DNA from: Wolfiporia cocos
Lineage: Eukaryota > Basidiomycota > Agaricomycetes > Polyporales > Phaeolaceae
NCBI GenBank assembly: GCA_029448655.1
Contig: JACCLO010000008.1
Span: forward strand, 1,798,001 to 1,862,000
Length of the DNA: 64,000 nucleotides
Direction of reading: 5' to 3'
Positions 33,334-43,947 of the stretch are shown piece by piece. The notes beneath the pieces were generated by a model, which was not told where the DNA came from, made no database searches, and was given only the letters and a program-made list of their open reading frames with translations. The translations under genes were made by a program, and so were the position numbers. Positions within the stretch are counted from its first letter, which is position 1, and each line of letters opens with the position of its first letter.

Positions 33334-34360
33334 CCCCCCCGAGCGCAAAAGCGAAGGAGCCGCGGGTTACGATTTTCACTCTGCGGAGGAAGTCATCATA
33401 CCCAACGGGAAACGTATCACCGTAGATACTGGCATAATGATCCGAATGCCACCCAGTGTATACGGCCGCATAGCTCCACAATCTGGACTCGCCTTGAAGG
33501 GAGTCGACGTGGAGGCCGGTGTAGTTGACGAAGACTACACCGGTCGGTTAAAAGTCATACTGAATAATCAAACTGGAACAGATTATCAGGTCCAGTATGG
33601 GGACAGAATCGCCCAGTCCATACTCGAATGCAACATGACACCAGACACGCGCATAGTAAAAAGCATCAGGGAAACCAGACGCGGAACACAGGGGTTCGGC
33701 TCTACTGGAGAGAAACTCAGAGGGAATGTAGTGGTAATCCAGACGGGAAAACGGGGAAGGCAGATCGAAGTACCGATCACCCTCCACCGCCCTGACGGAC
33801 GCGCCCTCTTCACAAAGGCACTGATAGACTCCGGTTCAACGGGATCGGTCATCAGTCGTGCCTACGTGGAGGAACACAAACTCGAGCAACTCCCACTAGA
33901 CCGACCCGTCAAACTGTACAACGCTGATGGAAGTGCCAACGCTGCGGGCAAAATGACACACTATGTCGAACTCCAGATGCAGATCGACACGCATTTGGAA
34001 ACGCGCAAGTTCCACGTCACCGAGCTGAGCTTGGCAGACATATTCCTTGGCTTCGATTGGTTGGAAGACCACAATCCCACCATCGACTGGAAGAAACGCC
34101 GAATCACCTTCACCTGCGACTGCGAACACGAGCAGATCGAGGACGGTGACCATATCTATTACATCTTCGCTGACGCTTGGATACGGAATAGGTAAGAGTG
34201 CCGGGCAGACATTGCCGAGCGAGTCCGCGCGACGAAGGCAACCGAGATTGCCATCGCCACCGGCAAAACCACGGAAGCCAAAACATTCGAGGAAGTGGTC
34301 CCCGAGTACTTACACGACTTTGAAGACGTGTTCAAGGAAACGGAATTCGACCAACTTCCC
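33334..34360 (+). pseudogene. pol N-terminus of element M: dUTPase then protease
   Basis: The open frame begins at the F' junction and runs to TAA at 34193-34195 (a likely former CAA), then goes on as decayed coding sequence to the solo LTR at 34361. The dUTPase is first: AAGYDFHSAEEV (about 33355), GRIAPQSGLA (motif 2 with Gln in place of the usual Arg), GVVDEDYTGRL, GDRIAQSI and RGTQGFGSTG (about 33680-33710). Protease follows at once: ALIDSGSTGSVIS (about 33820) and IFLGFDWLEDHNPTIDW (about 34040-34092). Order dUTPase-protease-RT is that of betaretroviruses, not of other elements here. The N-terminal boundary and gag of M are lost. Confidence 0.85.
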
Positions 34361-35236
34361 TGACACAGAACTAACTTGATATGCCTAAGGGTCTTGCTTA
34401 TAGCTGAATGGCTAAGGTTGGGCAAGAAGGCGGCTCAGTGATAGGGTCAATGGTCGGTTATAAGGACCAAAGACTAGAGAGTCTAAGCAAGTATAGTTGA
34501 GGTACTGAGTTGGGCCTTGCTAGGGCTTAAGTATAGCAGTGGAAACCTAAGTAGACCTTTGCAGGTACTACAAAGGGGGTTATAGACAGTGGACGTCGAA
34601 ATTAACTAGTCTGAGTCCTAAGCGACTCAGAGTACGGTATATATACATCAGGGCTAGGACCCTTGGTACTATGATGTAGGACTAATGATACCTCTATTAC
34701 AGATAGCAAAGTGGTGTCATAAGTATTGCGGCCAATAGGGCCGCAGGGCATAGGGCATACTACATAGGCATGTGATTACCGACCAGTAATGGCGGCAAGG
34801 TGATTGGGTGGTCTTAGACATGTGATGACTGAGTCATACACCGACCGGGGTATGTCTTGTGTGATGACTATGTGCTTGATAAGGCACTGGACTAGATCAT
34901 GTGATCTAAGTTGACAAAAGGGTCCGTCCTTTAGTCATGAGTACATGACCAGCTTACTAAGCGGTCTGGGCTACTCTATCAAGAGATATAGCCGAAGTAC
35001 TGTTTGGGAGCACGTGACTTATGAATGCGCGTACTCCAGATAAGATGTGTGTGTTACTACGTGATAAGATGAGATGTAACTACAGAGATAAGATACTATC
35101 TTAGATAAGATAAGGTCACGTGCTAGATGAGGCCGTAGGGCGTCAACTAGCGTAAAGCATTGATATTGAGCTAACAAATGGGATAAATTGCTAGAAATAG
35201 CAAGGAAATTGTAGGAAACAGATATAATCTGTGACA
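34361..35236. repeat. Solo LTR R, TSD TTCCC
   Basis: 876 bp, TGACACAGAACTAAC to ATATAATCTGTGACA, with TTCCC at 34356-34360 and 35237-35241. It interrupts the linker between protease and RT of element M. It is rich in CATGTGAT and GATAAGAT words. No coding capacity. Confidence 0.92.
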
Positions 35237-35241
35237 TTCCC

Positions 35242-35480
35242 AAAAGGCAACTGTGGGACCACGCCATAGAACTCCTACCCAACTCCGAACCCTACGCCGG
35301 CAAGATCTATGCCCTATCGCCCCGAGAACAAGAGGCGCTAGACGACTTCCTAGAGGAACAGTTACGAACTGGACGAATCCGACCATCCAAGTCACCATGG
35401 GGGGCACCATTCTTCTTCGTCAAGAAGAAGGATGGGAAACTGAGACCCATTCAGGATTACTGGAAGTTGAACCAGATGAC
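35242..35480 (+). pseudogene. RT N-terminus of element M
   Basis: Continues M after solo [63 protein letters not shown] and then LNQMT. RT finger motifs are clear. The expected DYRKLN reads DYWKLN (CGG to TGG). The sequence stops at the LTR of element G at 35481, so palm, RNase H and integrase are missing. Confidence 0.85.
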
Positions 35481-36171
35481 TGACACAGACTAGACTGTGG
35501 GACTCACACTATAACCTTATAACGACTTTGAAGGAGTTGTTGAGGTTGGTGAGGAAAGCTAGTAAGCGCAGTAGGAGTGATATGCAACTATGCAATAGCA
35601 GAGAACAAATCTAAGGCTTATCCGCAGTGATAGCCCTACTTATATACATGCTTTGTTTGGTTACCAGTAAGGGAGCCAAACATGTAGACGGTCTGTGCGC
35701 AGACATAACTAATACAGTACAATAGACCATGTGCGCTGGTAATAGCCGCACCAGTAAGAACGTTTGTTTTGGACCGTAGGTCCATGTTGTGGAAGTGGCT
35801 GTAGCTACGTTAGTAAGCCATGCATGTGATTCTTATATACCGATATCGGGATATGAGTAACCGTAAGGGCATTGGCATGTGATAACGAGCGGGCCGCTTA
35901 TCCCATTGTACTGACATAGCCCGGTATCGGGATATGAGTAAGACGCGTGACACCGGAGGTTAGTCCGCTGAGTCATTGACGCGTACGAGCGTGTTATGTA
36001 TGTGTTGTTATGACGGGTGGACGTATACCGCGTTGTGTACGTGTTGTTTGGTTTAGTGTACGTGTAGACGGGCGCTTAGCAGCGTAAATGTCTACAAGGT
36101 CGTAGAAATACCAGATAAATAGGTAAAAAAAAAATACGGGAAAAATAGTGGCATGTCCCAAATCTGTGACA
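35481..36171 (-). repeat. 3' LTR of element G
   Basis: 691 bp; plus-strand TGACACAGACTAGACTGTGGG to CCCAAATCTGTGACA. Next to it TTACCCCCTCTTC (36172-36184) is a polypurine tract in sense. It differs from the other G LTR by several substitutions and small indels. Confidence 0.9.
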
Positions 36172-36210
36172 TTACCCCCTCTTCAGGTTTCATTGTCCCT
36201 AATGGAACGA

Positions 36211-39200
36211 TTACTTTCCTGTGGAGCCGAATCCACCAGTACCGTGTTCGGATTTCTTATTTTCGAAGTAAGATTTTCCATGTAGCGTGATGTGCGGGTC
36301 CTTAGCAACTTCGCAGATAAGCTGGGCAATCTTATCACCGGCCCGGATATCGATTGATATGTCCGAGTGATTCCGTAAGATAATGATTACTTCGCCTTGA
36401 TAATCGTGATCGATGACGCCACCCATTACGTCTATGCCTTTTTGGGCGAGACTAGAGCGGGGGGCGATGCGTCCGTAAGTGCCAAAAGGTACTTGGATTT
36501 TCAGTTTGGTGTTGTATTCTGTCTGCCCGTGGGCTGGCAGAACATCGCCTGTTGCAGTGTACAGGTCAAAACCGACTGAGTCCTTAGTTCCTTTTTCCGG
36601 CATTCGTCCGCCTTCACCGACTACGATTTTCAAGTCCGCGTTTTGGTTGATGTCAGCTGACATCCATCCCCCATCGGGGTGTCTAACCATGCGCAGCTTA
36701 GGATCTTTCGCAAATTCCTCGCGATACTGCGGCCAGTCGTCTGGCCAGGTGCATTCGTCGGCTTCCCAGTTGTCGCTGTCAGAGTCGAAGACGTGAACTG
36801 CTTCTTTCCTTCTAGCTGATCGCCTGAGGGGAACATCCTGCATTGGAATGGCGTGTGAAGCCTTGTATTCCTGCAGAATGTCATATGCCGAGTCGAGATC
36901 GGCTTCGCGTACCCAGGAGTCGTCATTGATGCCGAATCCTTTCCATCGGATTCTGTATGCAATTCTTCCTGCACGGAGGCGATGATCTAAGATCTTCTCA
37001 ACTTCCCATAGTTCCTCGCCATCAACCATTTCTGGTTGAGGCTCTGGTTTTTTCTGATGCACCGGGTCCTTGTACATGACCAACTTGGAAGCGTGAAATA
37101 CTGGGTGATAGGCCCTGTATTGCTCGTCCATGTGTACCCTCAAGGTGACCGGAGATAATTGTTCGATTATCTTAAATGGTCCCAAATAGCGTGGACTAAG
37201 ACTTCTTTCGGAGTCTTGCCAGCTACGGGCATCAACGAGTACTTTATCGCCGACTTTAAACGGTACCGAGCGCTTGTGTTGATCGTAGTACCAAGACCAG
37301 CGTTCAGCAGCCAATTTCATAGCTGCTTTAGCTTGTTCTTGTGCTGACCATCTAGCGTAAGCAAATTGATTTAAATCCGAGTATTGTGTCGGCTTCAAAT
37401 CCGCAGGTCCTGCATTGGGATGCCTTCCTAGTTCGACGAAGAATGGGCTATTCTTGGTCGTCTCACTAGCCGCGTTGTTATACGCAAATTCTGCCGTGGG
37501 GAGATAGAACACCCAGTTATCTTTTTGGATAACGTCGATGTAGCATCGTAGGTATTGTTCCAGAATCTGGTTGATTCTCTCCGTCTGGCCATCTGCTTGC
37601 GGGTGATAGGCGGTTGTCATCGACCTCTGAATTCCCAATTGCTCGCACCATCCCTTGAATAGCTCGGAAGAGAATTGCGGTCCTCTATCCAAAACAATTT
37701 GTTTCGGAAGTCCGTGGTTCGGATAAATCCGAAGGTACAGGAGGTTTGCTGATTCTTTTGCCGAGATATTGTCTGACGTGGGAATGAAGTGTGCGCGCTT
37801 GGTCAATCGGTCCACTACTACCATAATAGCAGTGAATTGTTTGAATTCGCTGCTGGGCGGTAAGTGAACGATGAAGTCGATTGTGATTGTATCCCAAGGT
37901 GCTTCCGGTACTGGGAGCGGTTGCAGGGGTCCATACGGGGTCTGGTTGCGGTTCTTCATGCGTTGGCATGTGTCGCAACCTTCCACGTATTGCTTTACCA
38001 TTGTGGTCATTCCAGGCCACCAGTAATTACGTGATAGAAGTTCGTGAGTCTTCCATCGTCCGAAGTGTCCGGCAGTTACATGGTCATGATGTAACTCCAG
38101 TATCTTCGTGCGCAATTTTTTAGGCTCTTTTGGAACGTACACTTTTCCTCGTCTGAGGAGTAATCCAGCCTCCATGTTCCATTCCTGGAGATCTTTACCA
38201 AATTCCTTGGGACCACTTTTCAGTAGTTCCTGGTAATCTTTGGTAATCTGATCGTTCATGAGGGCTTGTCGGATTTGTCGGAGGAGGTCCTCGTCGCCTG
38301 ATTGTATCTCCTGCTGTGACGCTTCTAGCGCCCTAACCGTGAAATATTCCGGTTTCAGCAAAATTTGATCGCGATTATCGAGTTCCACCCCCTCTTCATG
38401 GTCTGGCCTCCGTGACAGAGGATCAGCCGTAAGCATTGTTTTACCGGGTTTGTGACACATGGTGAAGTTGAACCTTGTCAGGTAAAGACTCCAACGTGCC
38501 TGTCTCCAGGTTAGCCGTTGTGCCGATTTGAAATATGTCAGATTGAGATGATCCGACCATACTTCGAATTTGTGTGGATGTCCTTCCAGGTAATGTCTCC
38601 ATTCCTCTAGAGCGCGGATGATTGCAAGCAACTCCTTATCGTAAATCTCATAGTTCCTTTCAGGTGCTGATAGAGATTTCGAGTAAAAGGCTACCGGGTG
38701 CCAGAGCTTATCCTCCGAAGAGTATTGCGATAGCACCGCACCAGTTGCATAATCGGAAGAATCCGCTTCCACGCGGAACGGGGATTCCTGATCTGGGATC
38801 CGGAGTATTGGAGCCGATGTGAAAGCTTCCTTGAGAGTTTGGAAGGCTTCCGCTTGTTCGGGTCCCCAGTTCCACTGCGTGTTTTTCTTGGACAGTTCGG
38901 TTAACGGCTTAACCACTTTGGAGAAGTCCTTAATGAACCGACGGCAGTAGTTGGCGAAGCCAACAAAGGCCTGGACGTCCTTCACCTTGGCAGGTGTAGG
39001 CCAGTCCATTACGCCGGCTACCTTCTTAGGGTCCATTTCGACTTTTCCTTTGGAAATGATCATTCCCAGGTATTCAATACTGCTTTGTTCGAAGAAGCAC
39101 TTTTCAGGCTTCGCGAACAAGTCGTTGTCTTGCAAGATTTGTAATACTTGCTTGACGATACGACGGTGTTCCAGCAAGTCGTTTCCGAACACAAGGATGT

Positions 39201-39417
39201 CGTCTAGGTAGACAATGACCTTTCCTTCTCTGATAAGGTCACCTAGGATATCGTTCATCATGTGTTGGAACATGCTGGGTGCATTACAAAAACCGAAGTA
39301 CATGACTACAGCTTCGTAAAGGCCGTTAGGCGTAATGAATGCGGTCTTCCATTCATCTCCCTCCTTGATTCTTACGTTGTTGTAACCCCAACGCAAGTCG
39401 AGCTTTGTAATTATCAA
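36211..39417 (-). pseudogene. pol of G, second part: RT, RNase H, integrase, chromodomain, dUTPase
   Basis: 1068 open codons. RT palm TKLDLRWGYNNV and VIVYLDDILVFG; RNase H VEADSSDYATG and YDKELLAIIRALEEW; integrase HHDHVTAGHFG, CDTCQRMK, TIDFIVHLP, LDRGPQFSSELF (Leu in place of the usual Ser) and QADGQTERINQ; GPF/Y SPRYLGPFKIIEQL; chromodomain LWEVEKILDHRLRAG to WKGFGINDDSW; then a linker and dUTPase with VGFDLYTATGD, GRIAPRSSLA, GVIDHDYQGEV, GDKIAQLI and GTGGFGSTGK at the very C-terminus. All dUTPase motifs are intact. The frame is separated from the N-terminal part of pol by a small deletion in the RT fingers. Confidence 0.9.
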
Positions 39418-40731
39418 AGCCTGGCTAAGCTTATCGATAAGCTCGTCTTTGCGTGGGAGAGGGTACCTGTTTTAATGGTCAAGTCGTTCGACAACCATTC
39501 AGGCTCCGCCATCCTTTTTAGGGACGAAGAAGACCGGGCTCGCAATCGAGGATTTCGAGTGTCGGATGTAGCCCTTCCGTAACTCTTCCTGAATCCATTG
39601 ATCTAGTGAGTTTGCTTCCTGGGGAGACATCTTGTATGCCTTACCCGGGGGCGGTAGTACTACGTCATCGGGGAAGTCGATGGCGTGGTTGTATGGTTTC
39701 CGTTCGGGCATCCGAAAGGATGCCCGTTGAGAAAATACCGTGGGACCAAACTCCTGGTATATCTCCGGAACCAAGGATTTCCATTTCTGGAGATCCGCAT
39801 CTGTCAGGAATTCATTGTCCGACTTCTCCTTTATCGACTGAATGGCAGCGATAAGGAGTTCCGTTCCTTCGTCAAGGGTGTTCACCCAAGCGACACAGGG
39901 ATTCTCAGGCTCCTCTAAGCCGAGAAAATCTATTGGAAAGTTGTTGATGATCTGATAGATGTTGCGGGGTTCGATTTCGTCTTCTTCCTCAGAAATCGAA
40001 ACCCGTTTGCCATGTTTGCATTTTTCCGTACACCGATATGTGAAGATTCCTTCCGGCCAGTTGAAGTCCGGGTTGTGTTTCAGGAACCAATCATATCCGA
40101 GGATCACATCCGCATTCTGTACGTCCATTACGTACAAGAATTCGGTGGACTTGTGTTCCTCGTGCACCATATAAGCCTTAACTGCCATATTGATATTACC
40201 GGCGGTATTAGAGGTACCGTCGGCGTTACAAATCTTGAGGGGGGAAGGTAGTTTTTGTGTGACTAACTTCTCCTCATGGACGAGTTTCTTATCTATGACG
40301 CTTATTGATGCACCGGTGTTGATTAATGCCATGGCGGTTACTTTCTTTCCGTATACCCACAGTTCTACTTCGATGGAGAATGATTTATTGTCGTCTCGAG
40401 AATCATTTCCGTGTACATTATACAAAGTAAAAAACTTCAACGCGGTGGGGTCAGGATGAAAGTATTGTACAGGAGGGGCACGTGTAGCTAGTGTCCTTGT
40501 CCTCCGGGCAAAGTCCATTGCCGAATTTCCGAATATACCGAGGTGGGATACCGGGTGACGTACGACCGCCTTATCCTCCCACAAGATAAGGGGTCCTTGG
40601 GAAGCCCCTTCGTAGGGGTGCTCTTCTTTGGGGAGCTGTATGCTCCCAGCCACTGCGGGGCTGGTGCATTCTTCACAGGACGTCTTCGAGACGCGTGGTG
40701 GGGGCGAGGGGAACCAAGATGGTCCCGACAT
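39418..40731 (-). pseudogene. pol of G, first part: protease and RT N-terminus
   Basis: The open frame runs from 40731 to 39499. Protease motif reads ALINTGASISVI: the catalytic Asp codon is Asn (AAC, plus 40318-40320), explained by one G-to-A change, so the protease should be dead. Distal motif VILGYDWFLKHNPDFNW follows. RT starts with YNHAIDFPDDVVLPPPGKAY and SSIASPVFFVPKKDGGA. In 39418-39499 a deletion removes part of the DYRRLN region and shifts the frame. The first ~60 nt overlap the end of gag in a different frame. Confidence 0.85.
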
Positions 40732-42631
40732 TGGCGACGGTGGTGGCGGGGGCCGATGTTCCTGCTGATGTTGAGTCAGCCGTTACTTCTTCCCAGATCG
40801 TTCGGGCACGATACGTCTTGCCATCCGCGGGGGGCGCCGAGTACGGCTTCTTGCCAAAAGCCTGTCCCTTTCTACTACCCGAAGGAGCAGCCGTGGTCTT
40901 TCCAGATGCGGCAGCTGCATCCTTCGCCCTTTGTTGTTCGGCCCGCTGAGCGGCAGGCACGAACGTTCCCGCAGCCTTGTCCGCGGCAAGCTTGGGACAC
41001 TTGTTGAAATAATGTCCCGACTGCTTGCAATAGGTGCAGACGGCATCAGCGGTGTCGGCGGGGGCTTTGACGGGCGCCTTTCCCTTGTCCTTCTTTTTCT
41101 CCAACTTCTTCACAGAAGCGGAGGATGTCTCCTTCTTTTCGGCAGGGGCCGAGTCCTTTTTGCCGGCCTTCTCGAATATCGAGCCCTTGATCTTGTCTGG
41201 ATATGACGTTTGGTACATTTCCAGGGCGAAGTCAATTAGAGGTTCGATGTCGGTCGGGGCCTTGAAGAACGGGGTCTTTCTGAGGACGTTTAAGGTGTCC
41301 TTAACCTTTTCGGGGAGAGTCTCGGTGAATTCCCACACCAGAGTCTCGTTGGCGGTTTCGGAGAGACGGCCGAGGGTGCGGAACCGTTCGCAGTAATTGA
41401 AGTAGTTCGATTCTGCCAGTTCCTTGCCCTTCGTGCCGTAGTAGCCGCGAATTTCCTTCTTGGCTATCTCCTTATCCGTCATCTTGCCGTATTGCACCAT
41501 TACAGATTTGGTGAAATCCTCCCAGGTGCCGAGAGGTTCACCGTTTCCTGCCTTCTTGATGAGAGGCGAGAAAAATTTGTATGCGTCCCCTGTGACGCGG
41601 AAGAGGGCCGTGGTGATACGGTCATGGTTGTCGTAGACCCTGAGCATACCGAAGTACAGGCCCATCTTCTCCACCCATTCCTGTGCAGTCACCTTTCCAG
41701 ATGACCCAGAGAATTCGGGGGGAGGGGGAATTTTCAGGTTTTGAGGCAGACCTGGAATCTGCGGGGCGACAGCTGCGGCAGCAGCGGCTGCAGGTGGAGC
41801 GGCGGCAGCGGCCCCAGTTGTGCGGGCCGGTGCGGGTTCTTCCGGGGGTGTGCGGACGCTGGGAGGGTTGGGAACGGAGGGGTTTTTGCGACTTCTCCGG
41901 AGTTCTTCCTCAACCTTCTCCATGCGCTCCGCGAACGCGTCCTCGAGATCGTCGATCCGAGTCCGGTACTCGTCCCGGAGCTCTTTCTCCATTACGGAGA
42001 ACTTGGCGGTGTACTCCTGTTGGAGTTCCTTGCCGAGGTCCACCGCAGTGGACATGAACTCGTTGCAAACCGAATTGACCGCGTCATGCAGTTCGTCCTG
42101 GGCCATCTGTTCGATCGCCCTGGATTGCCCAACCAGGGAGTCGATTCTGCCGTGGATTCGCTCCAGGCAGGCGTACACCATTCGGCCGAGGGTATCGACC
42201 TTATCGTGGGTTATGGCTGCACTTCGTTGTACGGCGGCGTCGAGGATTGCCCCATGCAGGGGTGCATCCACCTTGTGCTGGTCCTCCTCTGGGAGGTAGG
42301 CCTTGAGGCCTCTTTCGACCTCGTCGGTGGTACGGCGAACCGGACCCGAATACTCTATTGCTAGAGTGGTGACGGGCCCGATTGGTCGGGTGTAGCGGGC
42401 CGGCGGATACTCGGCGATGGGTGTACCTGGGCGCGTACCCATTGGGTTGGCTGGGGATTCCCTTTGTGGGGGAACATCCTCGCCTTCTTCTTTCTCTTCC
42501 TCACTTAGGTGCTCTAGGGAGACCAGGGGTTGAGTCCCTGATTGCCCGGCTACCGGGGTCACTGGGCCTTCTGAGCGGAGGCGCATGCGACGGGGAGCAA
42601 GTGGGGTGCTGTTGGAGGAGGTGGAAGACAT
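40673..42631 (-). CDS. gag of element G
   Basis: 652 aa, ATG at 42631 (MSSTSSNSTPLAPRRMRL). N-terminal third acidic; a coiled-coil-like stretch around residues 190-250 (ELRDEYRTRIDDLEDAFAER); Pro/Ala linker; Gag core with FSGSSGKVTAQEWVEKMG and TLGRLSETANETLVWEF; C-terminal zinc knuckle CTYCKQSGHYFNKC (CX2CX4HX4C) at about residue 555. The core is clearly homologous to F Gag. The frame is intact from start to stop. It makes the particle shell and binds genomic RNA by family knowledge. Confidence 0.88.
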   Translation of the reverse strand: MSSTSSNSTPLAPRRMRLRSEGPVTPVAGQSGTQPLVSLEHLSEEEKEEGEDVPPQRESPANPMGTRPGTPIAEYPPARYTRPIGPVTTLAIEYSGPVRRTTDEVERGLKAYLPEEDQHKVDAPLHGAILDAAVQRSAAITHDKVDTLGRMVYACLERIHGRIDSLVGQSRAIEQMAQDELHDAVNSVCNEFMSTAVDLGKELQQEYTAKFSVMEKELRDEYRTRIDDLEDAFAERMEKVEEELRRSRKNPSVPNPPSVRTPPEEPAPARTTGAAAAAPPAAAAAAAVAPQIPGLPQNLKIPPPPEFSGSSGKVTAQEWVEKMGLYFGMLRVYDNHDRITTALFRVTGDAYKFFSPLIKKAGNGEPLGTWEDFTKSVMVQYGKMTDKEIAKKEIRGYYGTKGKELAESNYFNYCERFRTLGRLSETANETLVWEFTETLPEKVKDTLNVLRKTPFFKAPTDIEPLIDFALEMYQTSYPDKIKGSIFEKAGKKDSAPAEKKETSSASVKKLEKKKDKGKAPVKAPADTADAVCTYCKQSGHYFNKCPKLAADKAAGTFVPAAQRAEQQRAKDAAAASGKTTAAPSGSRKGQAFGKKPYSAPPADGKTYRARTIWEEVTADSTSAGTSAPATTVANVGTILVPLAPTTRLEDVL

Positions 42632-42781
42632 TTTTTGTGAATCTGTTTATGACGAATGTTAGTTTCCGGGTACTCATTGTCTTAGATTCTTAAAAAGGGG
42701 TTTTTTGGTTTGAAAGCTGCAACTTTCGTTATAGATCACACTCGCACTCTATTTCAGAGTTAAAAGATGATAGTATTTCTA

Positions 42782-43947
42782 CTATACAATCGCAAGTATA
42801 TCCTCTTCTACCGAAGTAGTTGAGGGCCCTGCTACCTTGTCAGGTGGTGTTACACCGAAGGCAAATGAAGCTTGTAGTGTGTCACAGAATATTTGGGGCT
42901 TGGAAACCCCAGTGGCACAATATACCATAAGGCATAACCGCGCAATGGTATAAGCCAAATACCTAAGGGCAAGCGCCCAGCGTGGGAATATGAACTACAC
43001 ATATAGTGAGTCCCAGCTATAACAGCAACGCTGTTATAGTGGCCCTTTTGGCTAAGGGGTGCTAGACGTATGTCTCCATAGACGCCGGTCTGGGATTGCC
43101 GGTAAAATCTGTGACATAGTGCTACACATTCTGCTATGATACGAGCCAAGTCCGTACTCCAATCCGAAAAGGAAATGTTGCCGAGCTGTTTACAGTACTT
43201 TTTCATAATTCTCCACTCTCTATTGGGGATCCTTCCCCGTCTCGCTCTATCATTAACGTTATCCACTAAATCCTCTAATTCTACTGCCATGTTATGGAAA
43301 CGAATGTCGTTTTCCATATGGAAGCCTGGGTAATTAGGGGGGTGATTGGTGAGAGGTGTGAGACGAGTGAGAGTGCCTTCTAGCATGGGAATAACTTGTG
43401 CGCATGCTTGGAGAGGCTTCTTCTTCCCGAAGACGAGGGAAGGGTCAAGAATCTGGTGGTTGGCCGGAACAGGAGGTCCGGCCGCCGGGCTGGAGAGGCG
43501 GAGGGCCAGTGAAGAAGCTGCTTGCTTGGCTTCCTTGGCGGCTTGTTTGGCGGCGATTCGCTTATTCAGCTTATCGCGGGCGAGTCGGAGCTTGTTGAGT
43601 TCGCGGAGTTCGATGAGGTTCTCCATGGCGGTAATGGAAGCTGCTAGCTTCTCTTCCTCCGTCCAGATGTGCTTGGCAAGTGGAACTGGCTTGGGAGGTC
43701 GAGGAGCGGGTTTCCCAGCCTCAGCAATGTGCTTTGGCATGTGGATGGGAATCTCCCAAAGATGGAGCTTCCCAGTGTAATCTTCCTTTACAGGAAGCGT
43801 ATAGGTGATGTCCTCTGCCCGAGGAATGTCGGCGGTGTCGATGCGGCTGAGAAGAGACTGCTTCGCCGGCTTAACGTAAGGGGCAGTGGAGGAGCCACGG
43901 GTGCGACGGGTAACGCGGGGCATGATTCTAGAAAGTGCAGCTTTCAT
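42782..43947 (-). CDS. ORF1 of element G, interrupted by mini-LTR C
   Basis: Starts at ATG 43947 or 43921 (MPRVTRRTRGSSTAPY) and, with mini-LTR C (42880-43116) and one TSD left out, ends at TAG 42782-42784. Basic N-terminus, Pro-rich segment (PRPPKPVPLAKHI), long Lys/Ala helix (RLARDKLNKRIAAKQAAKEA), then FHNMAVELEDLVDNVND and REWRIMKKYCKQLG, which line up with the C-terminal helices of I and F ORF1. Unknown function. Insertion C reads through in frame and replaces the native C-terminus with about 70 foreign residues. Confidence 0.7.
42880..43116 (-). repeat. Mini-LTR copy C (237 bp), TSD TAGTG
   Basis: Plus-strand TGTCACAGAATATT to AAAATCTGTGACA with TAGTG at 42875-42879 and 43117-43121. 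It keeps the perfect palindrome TATAACAGC-AAC-GCTGTTATA and the GGGAATATGAACTACA block of the family. It lies in ORF1 of G. Confidence 0.9.

Noticed and set aside
40543..42693. Plus-strand ORFs (for example 41741-42364) across gag of G
   Set aside because: They are antisense shadows of the 652-codon gag; no motifs.
42850..43116. C-terminal part of the apparent ORF1 of G as a real domain
   Set aside because: It is read-through of mini-LTR C; TSDs TAGTG show the insertion.
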